A stretch of DNA of 64,000 bases from NCBI GenBank assembly GCA_963764565.1, contig CAVXTD010000006.1, forward strand, positions 22,766 to 86,765, written 5' to 3'. The position numbers and the translations under genes were made by a program. This stretch comes from DATBLE01 sp963764565. GTDB lineage: Bacteria; Actinomycetota; Thermoleophilia; Gaiellales; Gaiellaceae. Numbering within the stretch: the first letter of the stretch is position 1; every line of letters starts with the position of its first letter. This document shows positions 25,577-35,480 of the stretch, one piece after another. The notes under the pieces were generated by a model. The model had not been told where the DNA came from and did no database searches. It was given only the letters and a program-made list of their open reading frames with translations.

Positions 25577-25765
25577 GGGGGTCAGGTCTTGCATTCACGC
25601 ATCCTCGGCTGAGGGTGTGTCAATTGTGTGACTGATCGAAAAAGGCGGATTGCGGACAGCCCGTCTCCGGTCGACAATCGAAGGTGTGGAGGGTGTGGCC
25701 ACACGGTTGTGGAGCGCGACTGATAATCGCTGCGTCCGGTTTTGCCGCCGGAGGTTCGGGGTCAG
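25577..25765 (+). repeat. GGGTCAGGTCTTGCATTCACGCA element, copy 1 with truncated tRNA-like body
   Basis: Head GGGGTCAGGTCTTGCATTCA with CGCATCCTCGGCTGAGGGTG and TGTGTGAC-like end, then a spacer. A body follows from 25687 (GGAGGGTGTGGCCACACGGT...TCCGGTTTTGCCGCCGGA) that aligns with the body of copy 2. The body lacks its 3' T-arm/acceptor and runs straight into another GGGGTCAGG (25757). Such heads commonly flank IS200/RAYT-type transposase genes (from memory); no transposase is present here. Confidence 0.7.
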
Positions 25766-25798
25766 GAGGTTCGGGGTCAGGTCTTGCATTCACGCACA
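25754..25798 (+). repeat. partial GGGTCAGG repeat, copy 2 (head only)
   Basis: TTCGGGGTCAGGAGG is directly repeated as TTCGGGGTCAGGTCTTGCAT TCACGCA and then diverges. The two short copies in tandem suggest an insertion junction or replication slippage. Confidence 0.65.
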
Positions 25799-25880
25799 GC
25801 GGGCCAGACTCGTCCGAAACAGCGTCTTGCGCGGGAGGCGGCACGCGGGCACCATTGACCTGTGGACGATCCCAGAGGCC

Positions 25881-25991
25881 ATGCAGCTGATGCTCGAGGC
25901 GCTGTTCTCGATCAAAGCCGACGTTCGCGAAATCCACGGCGCAATCTTCGGAGGTGAGGAAAACGGCACGGAAGCGGAAGAAGACGCCTGA
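25881..25991 (+). CDS. orphan small ORF
   Basis: 36 residues from ATG: MQLMLEALFSIKADVREIHG followed by an acidic Glu-rich end. Amphipathic helix-like. It overlaps the next ORF by 38 bases in another frame and lies between two repeat copies. I recognise no family. It may be a remnant or cargo of the repeat cluster. Confidence 0.3.
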   Translation: MQLMLEALFSIKADVREIHGAIFGGEENGTEAEEDA

Positions 25992-26100
25992 AGAGCTTGC
26001 TGCTCACGAGGCGAAGCACCAGGACCTGATGCGGCGGTTGGAGGAGATGATCCAGCGGTACCGCCGGATCAACGCCGAGCGGCGAGCAGCCGGGTCTTAG
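25954..26100 (+). CDS. orphan small basic ORF, coiled-coil-like
   Basis: 48 residues from GTG with CGGAGG just upstream: VRKTARKRKKTPEELAAHEA, then KHQDLMRRLEEMIQRYRRIN. Basic start and heptad-like helix. Its stop TAG (26098-26100) is immediately followed by the head of the next GGGTCAGG repeat. Overlap with the preceding ORF suggests translational coupling if either is real. Confidence 0.35.
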   Translation: MRKTARKRKKTPEELAAHEAKHQDLMRRLEEMIQRYRRINAERRAAGS

Positions 26101-26333
26101 GGGGTCAGGTTTTGCATTCACGCATCCCGGTTGAAGGCGTGCCGGTTGTGTGACCTCTGATCCCGTCGGCTGCCGCCCCGGTGTCCATCCGTCCGAAACA
26201 GCGAATTGCGGGAGCGGCCGCCCCGCAGCAGAATGAGTCGGGTGGAGGGTGTGGCGAACACGGTGCGGACGGCGATTGATACCCGCTGAGTCCGGCTTTG
26301 CCACCGGATCCGGTTCGACTCCGGCACCCTCCG
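26101..26333 (+). repeat. GGGTCAGG element, full copy with tRNA-like body
   Basis: Head GGGGTCAGGTTTTGCATTCA CGCATC...GTGCCGGTTGTGTGAC (26101-26154), spacer with CGAATTGCGGGAGC matching copy 1's CGGATTGCGGACAG, then the body at 26244-26333. Same orientation as all other copies in this 1.3-kb cluster. Confidence 0.7.
26244..26333 (+). tRNA. tRNA-like sequence with long variable arm, possibly decayed
   Basis: 90 bases closed by a perfect 7-bp acceptor-like stem: GGAGGGT (26244-26250) with ACCCTCC (26326-26332), then G. T-arm TCCGG-TTCGACT-CCGGC (four of five pairs), variable-arm stem TCCGG/CCGGA, and a loop TTGATAC that would place GAT as anticodon with T33. The D-arm and upper anticodon stem pair poorly. 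A type II (Ser/Leu/Sec-like) arm with a GAT anticodon is not a normal combination, so this may be a pseudo-tRNA or an element derived from one. A tRNAscan/Infernal run is decisive. Confidence 0.35.
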
Positions 26334-26462
26334 CGCTGCTGCGGCGCGCGATCGGCTGGCGGTTGGCATCCGCGTCTATCCGGTCGCGCGCGTCGCCGCT
26401 AGGATTGGCCGCGTTATCAGTCGCGCTCAGCCGGATGGCAATCCGGCACCGTGGTTACATCT

Positions 26463-26488
26463 GAACGGCCCGCTCCGGCGGGCCGTTC
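26463..26488 (+). terminator. strong hairpin, terminator-like
   Basis: GAACGGCCCGC-TCCG-GCGGGCCGTTC, perfect 11-bp stem with a tetraloop followed by GTCTT. The 26334-26460 stretch before it shows no gene. Confidence 0.65.
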
Positions 26489-26498
26489 GTCTTGAGCC

Positions 26499-26550
26499 GG
26501 GGTCCGGGAGCAGGTCGTGCATTCACGCATACTCGGCTGAGCGTGTGTCG
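26499..26550 (+). repeat. partial GGGTCAGG-type repeat
   Basis: GGGGTCCGGGAGCAGGTCGT GCATTCACGCATACTCGGCT GAGCGTGTGTC: the same head with a few changes and no body. 26551-26796 holds only a short degenerate copy (GGGTCAGGCTTGGCAATCAT, 26716-26735) and no gene that I can support. Confidence 0.6.
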
Positions 26551-26796
26551 AGGAGAGGCCCTGCTCGCAGATCGGTGCCGCGGGCGTGGGAGGTCATCAA
26601 CTAGCGTTTCTCTTTGGCGGACGCGCCCGGTGGCTATCACGGGCCTCAGCAGTGGGGCGGGGGCCGACGGGCGAAACCTCGGCCTGGCGCCGGGCGCGTC
26701 ACTTGTTAGGCCCCCGGGTCAGGCTTGGCAATCATGACCCGCTTGAGCAGTGTCTTTTGAATGAGGTGTCCGGGCGAGCGTGAAGTGAAGTGTCCC

Positions 26797-26856
26797 GGGG
26801 GTCAGATCTTGCGTTCACGCATCGGCTGAGGGCTGCGGGTGTGCCGGTTGTGTGAC
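26797..26856 (+). repeat. GGGTCAGG repeat head, last copy
   Basis: GGGGGTCAGATCTTGCGTTC ACGCATCGGCTGAGGGCTGC GGGTGTGCCGGTTGTGTGAC. Ends the cluster, 140 bases before the DUF4160-DUF2442 gene. Confidence 0.65.
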
Positions 26857-26993
26857 TTCGGAGCTTGTCCGCCCTCCGCTAGACACGCACCGGCTCTAGG
26901 TTCGACCCGTCTTGGCGTATCCGCTGCGGGGGACGATTTGCCGTTTTGGACATCTGGTGCGTCGCGCACGTGCTCGCTAGCGTCGCGTGCGAC

Positions 26994-27536
26994 TTGCCGA
27001 CGATCAGCGTCTTTTATGGCATCGTGATCAGGATGTTCGTCAAGGACCATCCGCCGCCCCACTTCCATGCGCTGTATGGGGGCCGGCGCACGCGTGTGGC
27101 GATCGCGACCGGCGAGCCGATCGGCGGTGAGCTCCCACCTCGGGCTGCGCGTCTGGTGCGCGAATGGACTGACCTGCATCGGCCCGAGCTCGAAGCAAAC
27201 TGGCAACGTGCGGAGCAGATGCGGCCGCTTCGAGCCAATCGAGCCGCTCCCGTGATTGCACCCCGGGTGCACGCTGCGGTTCCTCTCCGTCCCTACGTGG
27301 TGAGGGTCGTGTTCGCGGACGGTGAGGTTCGAGATGTCGACATCGAGCCGCTGCTCGACGGCGCCGTCTTTCAGCCGCTTCGCGATCCGGCTCTGTTCGA
27401 GCAAGTGCGCGTCGACGAGTACAACGAGACGATAGTGTGGCCAAACGGCGCGGACCTGGACCCCGACGTGTTGTACGGCATCGCGGAGCCGGCAACCGAG
27501 CCGGCTCCCCGGGTCAGCATTCCCCAGCGCGCCTGA
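26994..27536 (+). CDS. DUF4160-DUF2442 fusion protein
   Basis: About 180 residues from TTG. N-terminal DUF4160: LPTISVFYGIVIRMFVKDHP and PPHFHALYGG with IATGEPIGGELPPRAARLVR. C-terminal DUF2442: RVVFADGEVRDVDIEPLLDG and ALFEQVRVDEYNETIVWPNG. The two domains usually sit on adjacent small genes in a presumed toxin-antitoxin-like pair; here they are one chain. The start is placed where DUF4160 proteins typically begin (PTIS); a TTG at 26946 is possible. Biochemical role unknown. The gap to the next remnant is featureless. Confidence 0.7.
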   Translation: MPTISVFYGIVIRMFVKDHPPPHFHALYGGRRTRVAIATGEPIGGELPPRAARLVREWTDLHRPELEANWQRAEQMRPLRANRAAPVIAPRVHAAVPLRPYVVRVVFADGEVRDVDIEPLLDGAVFQPLRDPALFEQVRVDEYNETIVWPNGADLDPDVLYGIAEPATEPAPRVSIPQRA

Positions 27537-27649
27537 CGGCAGACGGGATCTGGCGTCGGCAAGGTGCCAGGGCACCCGCCGCGCAAACTGCAAACCCGTC
27601 GCGGCCGGCTTTCGACCCGGTGCAGACCGCCTGCTTGTTAGCGGCGGGT

Positions 27650-27869
27650 GGCGGCCATGCGGCTGGACCTCGACGAGCGTCGTTCAACGACCTCTACGAG
27701 CTCGCGGCTGACCTCGACCCGCCGTTTCTCGGCTCGGTCGACGCGATCCATCTGGCCGCCGCGGTTACCGGCGGCTCCGACCTTGCGGGTCGTCACCTAC
27801 GACGCGCGAATGGGAGAGGGCGCCGCGGCACTCGGTCTCCGAGTCGAATCCCCGGGTCGCGGGCACTAG
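27650..27869 (+). pseudogene. PIN-domain (VapC-type) toxin remnant
   Basis: Only the C-terminal third remains: ELAADLDPPFLGSVDAIHLA, then after one single-base shift near 27785, LRVVTYDARMGEGAAALGLR. SVDAIHLAAA and VVTYDARM are the conserved end of PIN RNases (Asp-containing). The N-terminus with the first catalytic Asp is missing, and no VapB-like antitoxin is seen. A dead toxin gene. Confidence 0.6.
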
Positions 27870-28372
27870 GGAAGACCTTGCTCGTGTCGTGCTCGCCGAA
27901 GCTCGCGCAGCAGCGGCAGATGGCTCGGGTACTTCGGGCCGCCGATCGCTTGCTTGTTTCGGAGGATGTCGTCGAGGTTGGCGACCTTGATCCGGACATC
28001 GCCGACCTCCACGTCGATCGCCTTCCTGACCAGGTCGTCGTAGCCGCCTGTGCCTTCGGGACGGAACCAGACGTCGAAGAAGCCGAGCGGCGTGATGAGC
28101 GCCAGGCTCGTGAACGCCTCGAAGCTCCGGGCCGTCCACGGCACCGCCGGTGCGAAGCCCTCCGGGGCACCCTCGACGCGGAAGCGAGCCTCGAGTTCGT
28201 TCAGGACGGTCGCCAGCCGTGCGAGGTTCGCTTTGCTGGTGGCGGAGCAGATGTCGAAGTCGTCCGTCGAGCGGGGTGATCCGAGCAGGCGCTCGGCAAC
28301 GCCGCCGATAACGACGAATCGCAGGTCGTGCGCGAGCAGGACGTCAAGAAGCTCGCGCGGCCGCAGCCTCAT
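27866..28372 (-). CDS. nucleotidyltransferase-fold protein, probable toxin of an HTH-paired system
   Basis: 168 residues. FVVIGGVAERLLGSPRSTDD then FDI gives the GG...TxDxDI pattern of AbiEii/MNT-like nucleotidyltransferases. VEVGDVRIKVANLDDILRNK near the C-terminus is typical of the family. The start codon overlaps the stop of the upstream HTH gene (ATGA), so the two are translationally coupled. Known relatives add nucleotides to tRNA or proteins as toxins; here that is inference. Confidence 0.7.
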   Translation of the reverse strand: MRLRPRELLDVLLAHDLRFVVIGGVAERLLGSPRSTDDFDICSATSKANLARLATVLNELEARFRVEGAPEGFAPAVPWTARSFEAFTSLALITPLGFFDVWFRPEGTGGYDDLVRKAIDVEVGDVRIKVANLDDILRNKQAIGGPKYPSHLPLLRELRRARHEQGLP

Positions 28373-28677
28373 CGCACCTCACGGGCCGAGGCGAAGAAGC
28401 CGCTCTCGGCCTCGAGGCCGGCGAGACGTTCCTCGGGCGGAACTGCCAGCATCGCCTCGATCAGCCGCCGGTCGTGGTCATCGCGGGGGGCGAGCTCGAT
28501 CCTCAGGTCGAAGCCCGCCGCACGAACGAGCCGCTCCAGGGTCCCGAACGTCGGCTCCTGCCGTCCGCCCTCGATCCGCGCGATCTCGGACTGCGCGGTC
28601 TCGCCGCGGGCTGCGAGAGCCCGCTGGCTCAAGCCGGCTCGCGCCCTCGCTTCGCGGAGGATCGCCCACGCGGCCAT
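28369..28677 (-). CDS. XRE-family HTH protein, probable antitoxin
   Basis: 102 residues. Helix-turn-helix: LREARARAGLSQRALAARGE and AQSEIARIEGGRQEPTFGTL, followed by a short domain RRLIEAMLAVPPEERLAGLE. An ATG at 28704 would add nine residues. It precedes and overlaps the nucleotidyltransferase gene, the usual antitoxin-first order, and likely represses the pair. AT-rich TTTTTGCTATCAT just upstream could be its promoter. Confidence 0.72.
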   Translation of the reverse strand: MAAWAILREARARAGLSQRALAARGETAQSEIARIEGGRQEPTFGTLERLVRAAGFDLRIELAPRDDHDRRLIEAMLAVPPEERLAGLEAESGFFASAREVR

Positions 28678-28703
28678 CTCGCGAGATGATAGCAAAAACC
28701 TCA

Positions 28704-28812
28704 TCACAAGTCCGGGACCCGCGGGGCCGCGTTCTCGAGCTGCGCGACGCTCGAGGCGCTCATCGGGGTCGAGGTGATGCGCGGGTCGCGGAGCGTCCAG
28801 GCGATGCCGTCT
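28704..28812 (-). pseudogene. C-terminal fragment of an aldo/keto reductase
   Basis: Reading leftward: IAWTLRDPRITSTPMSASSV then AQLENAAPRVPDL and stop. W-L-R-D-P-x-I-T plus ASSVxQLENA is the conserved C-terminus of aldo/keto reductases. Only about 36 residues remain, between the antitoxin gene and the GGDEF gene, so the accessory interval has replaced or deleted the rest. Confidence 0.5.
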
Positions 28813-28852
28813 GGGCTTGCGAGTTCGGCTCCGCCGCACTCCCGCGACGCTC

Positions 28853-30061
28853 CTAGAAGTCGTGGCCTCCCGAATAGGGCGCTCGCGGCGACAGCAGCGG
28901 TGCGCCGGCGCGTGCCGCCTCGGGGCTGACGCGGCCTTTGCCGGCGTCCTTTGCGCGGTAGAGGGCCTCGTCGGCCCGCTCGAAGAACCCGACCGGATCG
29001 TCCTGTGCCCGCAGCTCGGCGATGCCGGCAGAGAGGAGCAGCTGCCCCGCATGCGCGATCGGGCGCGAGGCGACCGCGGCCTGGATTCGCCCGTACAGCT
29101 GCTCCGCGTCGGCCAGCGTCGACTCGGGCAGGACGACCGCGAACTCGTCGCCGCCGACCCGGCAGGCAACGTCCGCGTGCCGGACCGCTTCGCGCACGCG
29201 CTCGGAAAGCTCCTCGAGGACGGCGTCGCCGGCGAGATGGCCGAGCCGGTCGTTGATCGCCTTGAAGTTGTCGATGTCGAAGACGATCAGCGCGAGGCGG
29301 CGGTTGTACCGCTGGGCGCGAGCCGTCTCGCGGGCGAGCGTCTCGTGGAAGTAGCGGCGGTTGTGCAGCCCCGTCAGCGCGTCGATATCGGCCTGGTGGC
29401 GTACCTCGCGAAAGTGCCGGGCGTTGTCGATCGCCGGCCCTGCCTTGAGAACGAGCGCTTCGATCTCGGCGACGATGTCGTCTGCGAACGGGCCCGGAGA
29501 CGTGCGCGAGAAGACGCTGAGCAGACCGATCGGCCCGGGCTCGCCCTGAATCGGCACAGCAAGTCCCGAGACGATCGCGGGAATGTCGCTCGAAGGCTGC
29601 ACCGCATCGGTGCGGTAGTCGAGCAGGAGCGAGCGGACCTTGCGTCCCGCGGGCACGATCCCGACCGCGTACTCCTCCGCCTCCTCGGGCGTGATCCCCG
29701 CGGCCGTCGTCACAGGCTCGCCGTCGGGGCCGATGATGTTGATCAGCGCGGCGTCGACGCCCTGAAGCACCCCTGCTGCGTCGAGGGTGCGGTTGAGCAC
29801 TTCGTCGAGGTCGATCGTGCCGGCGAGCTCGCCGAGCACGCGGTCGCGGCGGCTCTCCTCGCGCGCCCGCTCGAGAGCTTCGCTCAGATCGCGGCCCATC
29901 GCGTCGATCCGGCCCGTCAGCTCCTCGACGACGCGCGAGATCTTGGCCTCGTCGGGCGCGGCCGTGTGCGAGGGCCCTCGCCGGATCCGCAGGAGCGCGG
30001 CGATCAGGACCAGCGTGACGATCGCCGAGGCGCCGACCGAGACGAGGACGGTCGTCGTCAA
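28853..30061 (-). CDS. membrane-anchored GAF-GGDEF diguanylate cyclase
   Basis: 402 residues. N-terminal membrane helix VSVGASAIVTLVLIAALL, a GAF-like sensor domain (about 70-220, with GLAVPIQGEPGPIGLLSVFS), then GGDEF domain: DALTGLHNRRYFHETLARET, ALIVFDIDNFKAINDRLGHL and RVGGDEFAVVLPES. The active motif is intact, and RHAD five residues before it is an RxxD inhibitory site. Makes cyclic di-GMP. Divergent from rpsL. Confidence 0.9.
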   Translation of the reverse strand: MTTTVLVSVGASAIVTLVLIAALLRIRRGPSHTAAPDEAKISRVVEELTGRIDAMGRDLSEALERAREESRRDRVLGELAGTIDLDEVLNRTLDAAGVLQGVDAALINIIGPDGEPVTTAAGITPEEAEEYAVGIVPAGRKVRSLLLDYRTDAVQPSSDIPAIVSGLAVPIQGEPGPIGLLSVFSRTSPGPFADDIVAEIEALVLKAGPAIDNARHFREVRHQADIDALTGLHNRRYFHETLARETARAQRYNRRLALIVFDIDNFKAINDRLGHLAGDAVLEELSERVREAVRHADVACRVGGDEFAVVLPESTLADAEQLYGRIQAAVASRPIAHAGQLLLSAGIAELRAQDDPVGFFERADEALYRAKDAGKGRVSPEAARAGAPLLSPRAPYSGGHDF

Positions 30062-30207
30062 CGCAGGCTCTCCTTCGAATTTTCGATCCCTACGAGCATC
30101 CCTCTCCCCTGGAAACGGCTGCGCAGAGCGCTGCCGGCTCGCATCTCACTGTAGTCGCCTCCGTCGAAAAGGCCATCCCCGGGGGTTCGAAGCGCGGTCG
30201 GTGCCGT

Positions 30208-30237
30208 TTGACGCTGCGGGAGCGGTTTCGCTACCAT
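30208..30237 (+). promoter_or_regulatory. sigma-70-type promoter for the str/S10 superoperon
   Basis: TTGACG (30208-30213), 18-base spacer, TACCAT (30232-30237), about 85 bases upstream of the rpsL ATG. The 260-base gap between the GGDEF gene and rpsL contains no other gene. Confidence 0.5.
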
Positions 30238-30322
30238 GCCTCGCTGGGCTGGCGTGGGCTTCCCCGCCGCCCTTTGTTGTGTGCAAGCCCTCTCCAGGAG
30301 TGCGATTACCACCCGAAAGCCG

Positions 30323-30694
30323 ATGCCGACTGTCAATCAACTTGTGCGGAAGGGCCGGACTGCGCCGAAGGCGAAGGTGAAGACCCCTGCGCTTCGCGGA
30401 GCTCCGCAGAAGCGTGGCGTCTGCACGCGTGTCTACACGACCACGCCCAAGAAGCCGAACTCGGCGCTGCGCAAGGTCGCCCGCGTCCGCCTGACGAACG
30501 CGATGGAGGTCGGCGCGTACATCCCCGGCGAGGGGCACAACCTCCAGGAGCACTCGGTCGTGCTGATCCGCGGCGGCCGCGTCAAGGACCTGCCCGGCTT
30601 CCGCTACAAGGTGATCCGTGCAGCGCTCGACTCCTCGGGCGTCGCCGACCGCAAGCAGGGCCGCTCCAAGTACGGCGCCAAGAGAGGGTCGTAG
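30323..30694 (+). CDS. rpsL: 30S ribosomal protein S12
   Basis: 123 residues. ATG at 30323 gives the canonical MPTVNQLVRKGR start. TTTPKKPNSALRKVARVRLT (streptomycin-site lysine as in sensitive strains) and IRGGRVKDLPGFRYKVIRAA are wild type. The stop overlaps rpsG by one base. Confidence 0.98.
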   Translation: MPTVNQLVRKGRTAPKAKVKTPALRGAPQKRGVCTRVYTTTPKKPNSALRKVARVRLTNAMEVGAYIPGEGHNLQEHSVVLIRGGRVKDLPGFRYKVIRAALDSSGVADRKQGRSKYGAKRGS

Positions 30695-31164
30695 TGCCCC
30701 GCCGTGCAGAGATCCAGGCCCGGACGCTCGATCCCGACCCCGTCTACAACTCGCGCCTCGTCACGCAGGTGATCAACCGCGTGATGACGCAGGGGAAGCG
30801 CTCGACCGCCGAGAAGATCGTCTACGGCGCACTCGACAAGATCGGCGAGCGCACCGGCAAGCCGCCGCTCGAGGTGCTCGAGCAGGCGGTCAAGACGGTC
30901 ACGCCGGTCCTCGAGACCCGCAGCCGCCGCGTCGGCGGCGCGAACTACCAGGTGCCTGTCGAGGTGCCCCAGCGCCGCGCGCGCACGCTCGCGATCCGCT
31001 ACCTCGTCACCTTCTCGCGCGACCGGCGGGAGAAGAGCATGGACGAGAAGCTGGCCGCCGAGATCCTCGACGCGACGAACCAGCAGGGCGGTGCCTGGAA
31101 GCGCAAGGACGACATGTACCGGATGGCCCAGGCAAACAAGGCGTTCGCGCACTACCGGTGGTAG
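30694..31164 (+). CDS. rpsG: 30S ribosomal protein S7
   Basis: 156 residues, GTG start. Begins PRRAEIQARTLDPDPVYNSR; contains GKRSTAEKIVYGALDKIGER and VPVEVPQRRARTLAIRYLVT; ends RMAQANKAFAHYRW. Primary 16S 3'-domain binder. Two bases before fusA. Confidence 0.98.
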   Translation: MPRRAEIQARTLDPDPVYNSRLVTQVINRVMTQGKRSTAEKIVYGALDKIGERTGKPPLEVLEQAVKTVTPVLETRSRRVGGANYQVPVEVPQRRARTLAIRYLVTFSRDRREKSMDEKLAAEILDATNQQGGAWKRKDDMYRMAQANKAFAHYRW

Positions 31165-31166
31165 AG

Positions 31167-33263
<2,097 letters not shown>

Positions 33264-33277
33264 GGAGAAGAGAAGGA

Positions 33278-34468
<1,191 letters not shown>

Positions 34469-34491
34469 GCATCGGAGAGGAGTAGGGGTAC

Positions 34492-34800
34492 GTGGCACAG
34501 CAGAAGATCCGCATCCGGCTCAAGGGCTACGACCACAAGCAGGTCGACAAGTCCGCGCGCGACATCGTCGAGACGGCCGAGCGCTCCGGAGCGACGATCA
34601 CCGGGCCCGTGCCCCTGCCCACCGAGAAGAACGTCTACTGCGTGATCCGCAGCCCGTTCAAGGACAAGGACTCGCGGGAGCACTTCGAGGTGCGCACCCA
34701 CAAGCGACTGATCGACATCCACTCGCCGACGCCGAAGACGGTCGACTCGCTAATGCGTCTCGACCTCCCGGCAGGAGTTGATATTGAGATCAAGCTTTAG
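34492..34800 (+). CDS. rpsJ: 30S ribosomal protein S10
   Basis: 102 residues, GTG start behind GGAGAGGAG. Begins AQQKIRIRLKGYDHKQVDKS; ends DLPAGVDIEIKL. Also NusE in antitermination. The last seven codons switch to AT-rich triplets (GTT GAT ATT GAG ATC AAG CTT) because they form one arm of a long inverted repeat running through the stop codon. Confidence 0.97.
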   Translation: MAQQKIRIRLKGYDHKQVDKSARDIVETAERSGATITGPVPLPTEKNVYCVIRSPFKDKDSREHFEVRTHKRLIDIHSPTPKTVDSLMRLDLPAGVDIEIKL

Positions 34801-34817
34801 CTTGATTCAATATCAAC
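34777..34817 (+). other. 18-bp AT-rich hairpin straddling the rpsJ stop
   Basis: Arms GTTGATATTGA-(G)-ATCAAGC and GCTTGAT-TCAATATCAAC with loop TTTA; one bulged G. The stop TAG is inside the hairpin. Next gene rplC begins 31 bases later. Its AT content is strikingly unlike the surrounding ~65% GC, so structure appears selected. Could be a terminator/attenuator, processing site or inserted palindrome. Confidence 0.8.
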
Positions 34818-34847
34818 CATGAATACCAGGCTTTAAGGTTTGGAGAA

Positions 34848-35480
34848 ATGAAGGGAATCATCGGAAAGAAAATCGGAATGACGCAACTCTTCGACGAGGA
34901 GAGCGGCGTCGTGACCGCGGTCACCGTAATCGAGGCTGGACCTTGCCCCGTGACCCAGGTGAAGACCGTCGAGACAGACGGCTACGAGGCCGTCCAGCTC
35001 GCATTCGAGCCGGTCGCCGAGCGCAAGATCACGCGGCCGGAGATCGGTCATCTGAAGAAGGCCGGCGTCGACGCGCACCGGCACCTCGTCGAGTTCCGCG
35101 GGCCCTCCGAGCTGATGCCGGGCGAGTCCGTCACCGTCGAGACGTTCGAGCCCGGCGACGCGATCAAGATCGCCGGACTTGGGATCGGCAAGGGCTTCGC
35201 AGGCACGATCAAGCGCCACCGGTTCCACCGGGGGCCGAAGAGCCACGGCTCGCACAACATCCGCAAGCCCGGTTCGATCGGCGCGTCGGCGACGCCGTCG
35301 CGCGTCTTCAAGGGGATGAAGATGGCGGGGCGCCTCGGCGGCAAACGCGTCACCCAGGTCGGGCTGAAGGTGCACGAGGTCGACGCAGAACGGAACCTGC
35401 TGCTGGTCAAGGGCTCCGTCCCCGGGCCGAAGAACGGCATCGTCGAGATCAGAGAGGAAAAGGCACATGCCGGGCGTTGA
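34848..35480 (+). CDS. rplC: 50S ribosomal protein L3
   Basis: 210 residues. MKGIIGKKIGMTQLFDEESG start; GKGFAGTIKRHRFHRGPKSH and GSHNIRKPGSIGASATPSRV match L3. Overlaps rplD by 14 bases. Confidence 0.97.
   Translation: MKGIIGKKIGMTQLFDEESGVVTAVTVIEAGPCPVTQVKTVETDGYEAVQLAFEPVAERKITRPEIGHLKKAGVDAHRHLVEFRGPSELMPGESVTVETFEPGDAIKIAGLGIGKGFAGTIKRHRFHRGPKSHGSHNIRKPGSIGASATPSRVFKGMKMAGRLGGKRVTQVGLKVHEVDAERNLLLVKGSVPGPKNGIVEIREEKAHAGR

Noticed and set aside
25577..26856. Possible CRISPR array from repeated GGGTCAGG heads
   Set aside because: Spacing is irregular (30-400 bases), repeats vary in length, two carry a common body, and no cas gene is nearby. It fits a dispersed element better.
30236..30322. 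Extended N-terminus for S12 from an upstream ATG
   Set aside because: S12 begins MPTVNQL in essentially all bacteria, and the upstream ATG overlaps the promoter -10.
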